Shown here one piece after another: positions 57,301 to 64,000 of a DNA stretch of 64,000 bases (within the stretch, counting starts at the first letter, position 1; each line of letters opens with the position of its first letter). The stretch covers positions 900,852,177-900,916,176 of the forward strand of contig CM060915.1 in NCBI GenBank assembly GCA_030737875.1. The letters are read 5' to 3'. The notes under the pieces were generated by a model. That model had not been told where the DNA came from, searched no databases, and saw nothing but the letters and a program-made list of their open reading frames with translations. The DNA is from Allium sativum. Its lineage: Eukaryota > Streptophyta > Magnoliopsida > Asparagales > Amaryllidaceae. A program made the translations under genes and the position numbers.

Positions 57301-58776
57301 TCAAAGACATCTGGATATTCTCGGACCACTCTTCCAGATTGCAAATTATCGACGGACGAGTCAAGAGATTCAAGATAACACAACATGACCGGACCCTTAG
57401 GGTTACAAGAAATTTCAAGGGTATTACCAAGGCGAGTCATGAGCCTCACTACCCTTCGTTCACAATCAGGAATGGCTCCATAATCGGACAACCAATCCAT
57501 ACCTAGGATCAAACTGTATCCCATAAATCCGAGAACATAAGCATTACACGTGAATTCTATGCTTAAGATAGAGATCCTCAAATCCACACACATTATAGAT
57601 AAATGGGCGGAGCCCCCGATTGGATTTGAAACTATAACGGGATCCTCAACCAGACTAGTACTTAGGTGCAGATTTTCAACAATATCAGAAGAAATAAAAG
57701 TATGCGATGCGCCAGAGTCAAATAAGGTTCGAACAGGAAAGTCAGAAATGTAAACAAGGCTTTCTACGTAAATATTACTACCTCGGTCAAGAGCTGGAGT
57801 GGTGTTGAGGGCATGCAACTGCCCTCCAGAAGGTCTTGCTCGTTGGGTCTGCCCTTGCCCCTGTCCTTGCTTCTTAGGGCAATCCTTGCTGATGTGTCCA
57901 GTATCTCCACAATGAAAGCATTCACCCAACTTTCTCTTCTTCTTTCTACAGTCTTTAGCTAGATGTCCCGTAATACCACAAAAGTTACACTTCCTTGTCT
58001 CATGTGCCTTGTTATTATTGTTGTTGTTGCCCTTGTTATTCTTGTAGCCTCCCTTCTTGAAGTCAACTTTCTTGTTCTGAGTCTCATTAGGCTTAACCTC
58101 CTTCTTGCTATTCTTTTCTTCCTCATGAAGTAGAGCCATATCCACCAAGCTTTCAAAGGTCGCCCGGCCACATGGGTATATGAGTTATGGACAAACTGTG
58201 TAGTGGCTCGTTCAATCCGCGAGCAAAGCATACAGCCTTTTTCTGGGCTGTGTTGACCAAATCCAAAACGAACCGAGCAAGCTGATTAAACTTATTCATG
58301 TACTCGCTAAACGACATGTCCCCTTGCTTGAGTGCTAGGAACCTCTCCATCTGAAGGTTCTCTTCTGCTGACGATAAGAATTTAAGCCCAAACCTCTCTC
58401 TAAAGTCTGCCCAAGTCTCAATTGGCCTGGTAGAGTTGGTGACTTCCCACCAAAATGCAGCTTCTTCTTTCAACAATCATGCTGCCAACTGAACTTTCCT
58501 ATGGTCCTCCACATCAAAGATAATAAACAAGTCTTCCATCTCCTTTAGCCAGTTTCGTGCCTCAACAAAGGTTTCAGTTCCAACGAAGTTCTTGCCGCCC
58601 ATTGCTTTAAAGACTTTGCATATTTTGGCAAAGGCGGTACCAGGAGGAGGAGGAACCGCGGCCGCTGGGGGAGGAGGAGGGATGTCTGTCGGGCCCGCGC
58701 CATTGGCCCTAGCTTCTAAGTACCTTCGGAACCATCCAGGTACGGGTACTCCCTCAGGAAGGTTAAGATCAGACAT
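54333..58776 (-). pseudogene. gag-pol: Broken Gag-Pol, composite copy 2
   Basis: Same protein as copy 1, with its own lesions in sense order: TGA for TGG at 58477-58479 in Gag; a ~4-bp insertion near 58168 shifting frame; TGA for CGA at 57138-57140 between protease and RT (copy 1 has TAA in the same codon); a 1-bp insertion near 57117; a 1-bp deletion near 57039 just before RT; TAA for CAA at 55554-55556 in the integrase zinc finger; a 1-bp deletion near 54460 in the chromodomain. RT FVDD and the integrase core are still readable. Starts at ATG 58776. Confidence 0.93.
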
Positions 58777-58945
58777 GCTGAAAAACGAAAAGAAAAAGAT
58801 TCAAATGAGAAAACAAAGGAAAGTGCTAATGGCTTTTGGGGAATAGCCTTTTTAACAAAAAGCTTTTATTGAAAAAAAATGCTTCTTTATACACGATTTT
58901 GGAAAATCATTTTTAGAAACTTTTGTCCCGTCTGGTAGCCTTCTG

Positions 58946-58958
58946 CTCTGATACCAAG
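58946..58958 (-). other. Primer-binding site, composite copy 2
   Basis: CTCTGATACCAAG on the plus strand next to LTR3; intact, unlike in copy 1. Confidence 0.92.
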
Positions 58959-61711
58959 TGTAACACCCCACCTCCGCTAGGGTCACCCACAAAGGGAATG
59001 CGCTAGTTTTGGTGGAGTATTATCTAGGTAAACATACACAGAAATATCACAAGGTAGAACATTAATAAAGCAGCGGTAGAAATTAAAAGCCAAATTTTTA
59101 TTACTTTCAAGAAAAAAGTCAAAACCCCATATATCCAAGGTACAAATTATTCCATTACATCAAGTTCCAAATAAAGAAGCATAAACTTAAGATAACAAAA
59201 GTAAATTATTCCCCATAAATAGCAGAAGTGCAGCCATAGCATAGCTCAAGACCAAACCGTACATGAGCTGACAGAAAGCAAGATAAATCCAAGCTAAGAG
59301 CTAGTGTTTCCTCCCTGAGAACCTGGGTGGGGGGGACGAAAGAAAAAAGTCGAAAGAAAAAGGGTTAGTCATAAGACTGGTAAGCCCTAGTAACTTTCAG
59401 TATAAAAACTAGTAAAGGTAACATGACATGTGAAAACTGGAATTAAACATAAGGATGATAACAGGACTGGTAAGATAATTAAGATAACAAGATAAGTCAA
59501 GTCTAGCATCGCATATTCAAGATTCGCTGCACCCACTGTACTAGTATCTTAACCCATGTCAAGTATTAACCATGAGGCGATTCCTTGGCCCAATATCATG
59601 AAGTGACCAATTACGGGGTCCTACAGTAATCTATTAATCGATCGGCTCACTACAAGTTCTAGCTCGTCATGTGTCTGTGTCATACGGCCCTATCCTGGAA
59701 TGTATTCACCTGTGCTAGGTCCACCATAGGGTGTATCAAGCCCTATGGTGCCAACCACCGACACGAATCAAGCACGCACAGTGTAAACCTACTGGTGCCC
59801 AATGCCTGCTTTTTCAACTCCGGACTACGTGCACGACCATAGTCCGCCTGAACCTACAATGGCACACCTACTCAGCCGTCGTTCTGGTCACTTACAATCA
59901 GCCCAGTACCCTGCCTAGTCCCAGGGTATCGTAATACATCTAAGTGGGTTACTGCTGAAAAGGACCACGTAACTAGGGTTTCTAATGGGTTAAGTGTTAC
60001 CATTCAAATTCGTGACTTAACCCTATCCAAATCATGTATCAAGTTGGTTAAGTGTGTTCAGGCGGTTCATGACTTAACCCTATCAAATCATCGTGTCAAA
60101 TTGGTTAAGTATATTCAAGTGGTTCATGACTTAACCTCATCATGTGGCATTAATTCATTAATGCACCCTAACCTCTCACATTAGACTAATTGTTGTGGTC
60201 ACTGGATTTGCCGGGCGGTTCCGGGCAGATTCACACCACAACATAGTCTAACCTCGGGTTTTACGTGCGATATGACCAACTACCCACATTGGATCCTATT
60301 GTTTGCAGTCACTGGATTTGCCGGGCGGTTCCGGGCAGATTTACACAGCAAACTCAACCGAACCTCGAGTTGGCCATTTTCAAATTCATTCAAAGTGTCA
60401 TGTCCAGATTCAAGTTTCGAGTCTAAATTCATGTCAAGTTTTCCGGTCATGTTTCATGTCAAATCGTGTCAAGTTCATGTCCATATCCAGGTTCAAGTTA
60501 TAACAACGTTCATGTTCAAGTTCAAAGCCAATTCATATTTTACCTAATCTACCCAAACCGTATTCCCATCGCACGTAAACTCGAATCGATACAAATAAAT
60601 CTAATTAGGGAATAACATAAAATGGGACGGGTATAAGGTGGCAAAAGTGATTACTAGCATAGCATGGTATAACTTGAGATAAATGATTATAACATTACTA
60701 GCATATGGAATATCGACCTCAAACATAAAGATTCCAAATCTAGCAAAATAAGGTACTAGTCCAGATAACTGTTTACATAAGGTGATAGTCATGGTAACGG
60801 TTGACATAAGGTGATACTCATAAACTTGTGACTAATAGCAGATTCAACATTGCAAGCACGATAATATGAGGGGTTTTTCTTTTTGATTTACATCATGAAT
60901 AGGCCCCAAATCAATGTCATAGTAATATACCCAAAAGTCAAGATACAAGATGAACAAGAATGGATGTAAAACAGTCATCATACACAGGTCCAATTTCAAT
61001 TTACAACATATTCATATTACGTTTACAGTTTAAATCTAACTGGGGCTTACAGATCGTGGTTCGAGAATTAGAAAAAGAAAGTCGATTTTGAATCTTTATA
61101 TGCTTAGTCGAGTCCTAACAGAAATCCCCAAATCAGCAATTCTCTTAACGTAGTTTCGACGTAGAAGAAGTAGTCCCTTTTTCTAACTTTTCAACCAGAA
61201 TTAGAGCAGCATAAGGTCAGAGAGAATTTTGTGTAGAGAGACTAGTGTTAGGGGCTGCTTATATAAGGTCAGGTCAACGAATGTAGATAGAAACGAGGCC
61301 AGTAACATCAAAGTGAATCCTGCTTCAAAAGTGGGCTCGGCCACCAGGTCGACCCCCAGGTCGACATCCAGGTCGACACTATGGTTGACCTGGTCCTGGG
61401 CAGGTCGACTCTATGGTTGACCCAGGTCGACCTGGTCCTGGGTGGGAAATTTCCCGCCCAGTCTATTCTGTGGTTTGAATTCGAAATTTGAATTCGAATT
61501 CTGATCTGTTTTGAACTTGAAATTTTCTGGAAACTTCGAAGGGTCATAAGTTGGTCATACGGACTCCAATTTTCGAAAACTCGGACTCGTTTCCAAGCAG
61601 AATTTCAAGACGAACGCAATGGCATAACCCGTTTCCCTTGATTCTCATTTTAAAAATTAATTCTGCCTTGATTTATAGTTAGAACACGTTATCAAAATAC
61701 GAGTGGTTATA
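58959..61711 (-). repeat. Composite LTR3 (2753 bp; 5' LTR of copy 2)
   Basis: TGTAACACCCC to GAGTGGTTATA, the last bases mutated from GTTACA, followed by the ATATC duplication (61712-61716). TATA 61259-61266, donor GTAAGC 61045-61050, acceptor AG 59323-59324, GTCGAC cluster 61347-61432 (two sites degraded to GTTGAC). Confidence 0.92.
60172..60372 (-). ncRNA. Twin structured hairpins, composite LTR3
   Basis: First: GTTGTGGT/ACCACAAC with outer TTAGACTA/TAGTCTAA, perfect. Second: GTTTGCAGT against ACAGCAAAC, one mismatch. Invariant core present. Confidence 0.7.
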
Positions 61712-61716
61712 ATATC

Positions 61717-62004
61717 TCTCTCCAACAAGTTCAAAATTCAATTCCCGACAATTGAAAGATTAAACCCTAAATCAACGGATCAAAACTGCTTAAACCAATC
61801 AAATTCCAAACACATTAAATTGATGCTCAAATCTCCATCGCCTAAATCCAAAAGGAAAACAACTCCTCGAACGATGTTGTAATCACTGTTAAAGTTTGCG
61901 ATACTCTACGTTGGATCGAAGAGGATGAAGATAACTTTGATTCGGAGAAGACCGTTCGCAAATCAGAGTTCGCATGAGAAATTTATAGCTGAGAAGGTGT
62001 TTGA
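61717..62004 (+). other. Possible host-derived fragment between two insertions
   Basis: Between the composite and the copia LTR. A plus-strand frame near 61873-61977 encodes an acidic, gene-like stretch (VITVKVCDTLRWIEEDED) before TGA. There is no ATG and no recognised domain. Together with 31927-32141 it might be exon material of an interrupted gene; equally it may be chance. No function is proposed. Confidence 0.25.
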
Positions 62005-62757
62005 TGTTAACAGGCTGATGCGACAGACGTCTGTCCTGGGGTACGACAGACGTCTGAGTTTTCAGGGTGGATTTTCCAGAGAGTTCCCACAGACGTCTGT
62101 CATCCCCACGACAGACGTTTGAGAGGGACAGACGTCTGTCAGGGCCTACGATAAACGTCTAATCTAAGTTCTGAAGCCCAAATAATTCCCTAGGAGGGAC
62201 AGACGTCTATCATCTCTCTTGACAGACGTCTGACAAGGCATTTGGGCTATTTCGGGCTGAAAACTTTGTAAGTTCATTTGTGAAGACTTGGGTGCAATTA
62301 CAATAATTAGCCTATCTTTATATAAGCTATTTTTAGAGGTTCAAAGGGAGAGCTTTTATACTAGATTGAAATCAAGGGTTTATTCTCAAGGTTGAATTAG
62401 GGTTTATAACCTAATTCCAATTCTTCAATTCTACTCTCCTCAAACTCTTTTCTATATTGAAATATAGTGATCATTGGATCAATCTCTTGTATTCCTTTCA
62501 TCATGGTAATAAAATACTCTTTCCAAAGTGGATGTACACTAATAAGATGTTAGTGGAACCGCTATAAATCCTTGTGTGATTTATTTTTGCTACTATTGTC
62601 ATTAGTTTCTTGCTTGAGATTGGGATTTGGATTGTTCGTGATTGGTTGATCATTGTGTGTGACTAGAGTTATTGTTTTGGTTGTTTTTGCAAGTCTAACA
62701 ACGGTCTAGTCTTCCGCTGAGTGATCTTGAATCAGATTAATCACAACGGTTCCAACA
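62005..62757 (+). repeat. Copia 5' LTR
   Basis: TGTTAACAGG to TTCCAACA, giving TGTT/AACA inverted ends. It has an eight-copy palindrome array in U3 (62022-62234) and a TATA box TTTATATAAG at 62317-62326. No left target duplication can be tested because the other LTR is outside the window. Confidence 0.8.
62022..62234. repeat. ACAGACGTCTGT palindrome array in copia U3
   Basis: Eight copies of a 12-bp palindrome centred on GACGTC, several perfect (62023, 62090, 62125 regions) and others with one or two changes, in both spacer contexts within ~210 bp upstream of the TATA box. ACGT-core palindromes are classic bZIP targets in plants, so this may be an enhancer (inference). Confidence 0.85.
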
Positions 62758-62759
62758 TC

Positions 62760-62770
62760 TAGTATCAGAG
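62760..62770 (+). other. Primer-binding site of the copia element
   Basis: TAGTATCAGAG, one mismatch from the initiator tRNA-Met complement TGGTATCAGAG, three bases after the LTR end. Confidence 0.8.
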
Positions 62771-62799
62771 AAACTGGTGCTTGTTAGGTGTTCGTGAAA

Positions 62800-64000
62800 A
62801 TGCCGGAAACGGATAATAGCTCGGTAAGTCATTCAAACGGAAGTCCGAATAGTGTGGCGCCTTATATACGGGGTTCATATGCGGCATCGGGTTCTCAATT
62901 GGTAATTGACAAGTGGAATGGTGATAATGACTTTGAGAAGTGGCAATGAGAAATGAAAGCGGTTCTTAGGCGGAATCGGGTGCACCAAGTGGTATTTGAT
63001 ACTCACTTATTGCCAAGTGATATCTCAGATGTTGAGAGAGAGGAGATGGAGGAATGGGCTTACACTACTCTTCAACTTTCTATAGGGGAAAATGTGATCT
63101 TTGAAATTAGTGGTGAGACGACCACTAAGGGCATTTAGGACAAGTTGGAGGAATTGTATATGAAGAAGTCACTCATTAACCATTTGATCTTGTTGCAAAA
63201 GATTTTCACCTTCAAGATGAAGGAGGATAATTCACTTAAGGCACATTTGAATGCCTTTGATGACTTTCTTATGAAGATGAAGGTCGTTGATTTGAAGATT
63301 GAGGAAGAGAAAAAGGCAATGATATTATTGTGTTCGTTGCCGGACTGCTATACGGTTTTCTCAAATAGTTTGATCTATGGCCGGGATACTTTGACTCTAG
63401 ATGATATCAAGATGGGTCTTCTTAGTGAGGGGTTTAGAGATCAAATAAAGGAGATGAGTGAGGGTAGTAGTGGAGCTAGTAGTGGTCATGGGTTGTTTGT
63501 GGAGAAAGAAAAGAATGTGAAGAATGGAAATGAGAGCCAAGAAAGCCCGGTGGGAGAGGCAAATCGAAAGAGAGAAATGGCAAGTGCTTTATTTGTAAGA
63601 AACCGGGACATTGGAAGAATGAATGTCCAGACAAAGATAACAAGGAAGTACCATCTTCATCCATAGTGGTGGAGAGTGGGGATGGTGAGATAAATGACAA
63701 TGTGTTGATGGTGGTAGCAATGGGTGTTTCGGGTAACGAATGGGTACTCGATTCGGGTGCGCCATATCATATAATGCCAAATAGAAATTGTTTTTCTTCC
63801 TTTGAAGTCAAAAAGGGAAATGCAATTGCTAGGGGAAATGGTGCTATTTGCAAGTCGATGGGTAGTGGCTCCATGCAAATAAGGATGTTCGATGGAGTTG
63901 TTCGCACGCTCACCAATGTTTGCTATGTTCCGAGACTTAGGAAGTCGCTTATATCTTTGGGGCAATTGGATTCTCTAGGATGCAAGATCACTATCAAGAA
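62800..64000 (+). pseudogene. gag-pol: Copia Gag-protease, frame disrupted and truncated by window
   Basis: From ATG 62800, Gag residues such as LVIDKWNGDNDFEKW and LEELYMKKSL follow the copia pattern (UBN2-type Gag). TGA at 62947-62949 and TAG at 63136-63138 fall where related copia Gags usually have tryptophan, both explainable as G-to-A changes. A shift near 63535 moves the CCHC knuckle (CFICKKPGHWKNEC, from 63585) and the protease (catalytic D at 63750, DSGAPYHI) into another frame. The element therefore looks defective in its own coding region. Confidence 0.85.

Larger units (their letters stand above)
32142..61711 (-). mobile_element. Three-LTR tandem Tekay-type retrotransposon, with element D nested
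   Basis: Plus-strand order: LTR1 (32142-34899), interior copy 1 (34900-40059), LTR2 (40060-42823), interior copy 2 (42824-43181 and 54163-58958, interrupted by D), LTR3 (58959-61711). One ATATC duplication brackets the set. This is the structure expected when unequal recombination between LTRs of one insertion duplicates an LTR-plus-interior unit. Both interiors encode the same Tekay-like Gag-Pol and share at least one premature stop position, but each has further private lesions. Copy 1 has lost its primer-binding site. Neither copy is autonomous. Confidence 0.9.
62005..64000 (+). mobile_element. Ty1/copia retrotransposon, 5' part, cut by the window edge
   Basis: A 753-bp LTR (62005-62757), a primer site, then gag and the start of protease in plus orientation. 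The Gag type (integrase-first copia gene order cannot be seen here), single CCHC knuckle and DSGA protease with PYHI identify Ty1/copia. The rest lies beyond 64000. Confidence 0.88.

Noticed and set aside
63476..63965. Minus-strand frames over the copia protease
   Set aside because: Antisense shadows of the copia Gag-protease region.

Overview
The window is a piece of a large plant nuclear genome, almost certainly an angiosperm. It is gene-poor and built from nested LTR retrotransposons. No host gene can be called with confidence. The evidence for a plant is the set of Ty3/gypsy chromoviruses of Tekay/Del type (single gag-pol frame ending in a chromodomain, initiator tRNA-Met primer sites, very long LTRs) plus a Ty1/copia element. 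I cannot name the species.

Layout. 1-8198 is AT-rich, with LTR-like debris and no supportable gene. Element B (8225-30978, minus, 5-bp target duplication AAAAA) is a non-autonomous Tekay-like element. It has 4.19-kb LTRs and only a decayed 2.4-kb interior. Element A (8653-20653, plus) sits inside B's left LTR. A is 12.0 kb, has LTRs of 3435 and 3415 bp with no substitution seen between them, and carries an intact 1475-residue Gag-Pol frame (12288-16715). It is the only apparently functional gene here. B itself landed inside an apparent copia LTR (8199-8224 plus 30984-31611). A three-LTR composite follows (32142-61711, minus, target duplication ATATC): LTR, interior copy 1, LTR, interior copy 2, LTR. 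Element D (43182-54162, minus, target duplication ATAAG) is inserted in copy 2. All gag-pol frames in D and in both composite copies are broken. A Ty1/copia element begins at 62005 (LTR 62005-62757) and runs off the right edge.

Most notable signal. The four gypsy families share a structured non-coding module in the transcribed part (R-U5) of every LTR. Each LTR holds two tandem hairpins. The loop core is nearly invariant (CTGCCCGG-n-CCGG, then CCAG), while the flanking stems change on both sides so that pairing is kept. In A and B both hairpins are 97 nt and start exactly 124 nt apart. Beside them lie repeated ACTTAACC/GGTTAAGT hairpins and a further short hairpin whose stem is CTCGAC/GTCGAG in A and B but ACCCTG/CAGGGT in the composite and D. 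The module is bracketed by a GTAAGT-like splice donor about 200-250 bp after the TATA box and by a long polypyrimidine tract ending in AG about 360 bp before the LTR end. This predicts a 1.7-3.2-kb leader intron that carries the structures. Upstream, the U3 regions hold clusters of CpG palindromes (GTCGAC in the gypsy LTRs, ACAGACGTCTGT in the copia LTR).

All calls come from reading the sequence. No database search, folding program or alignment software was run.
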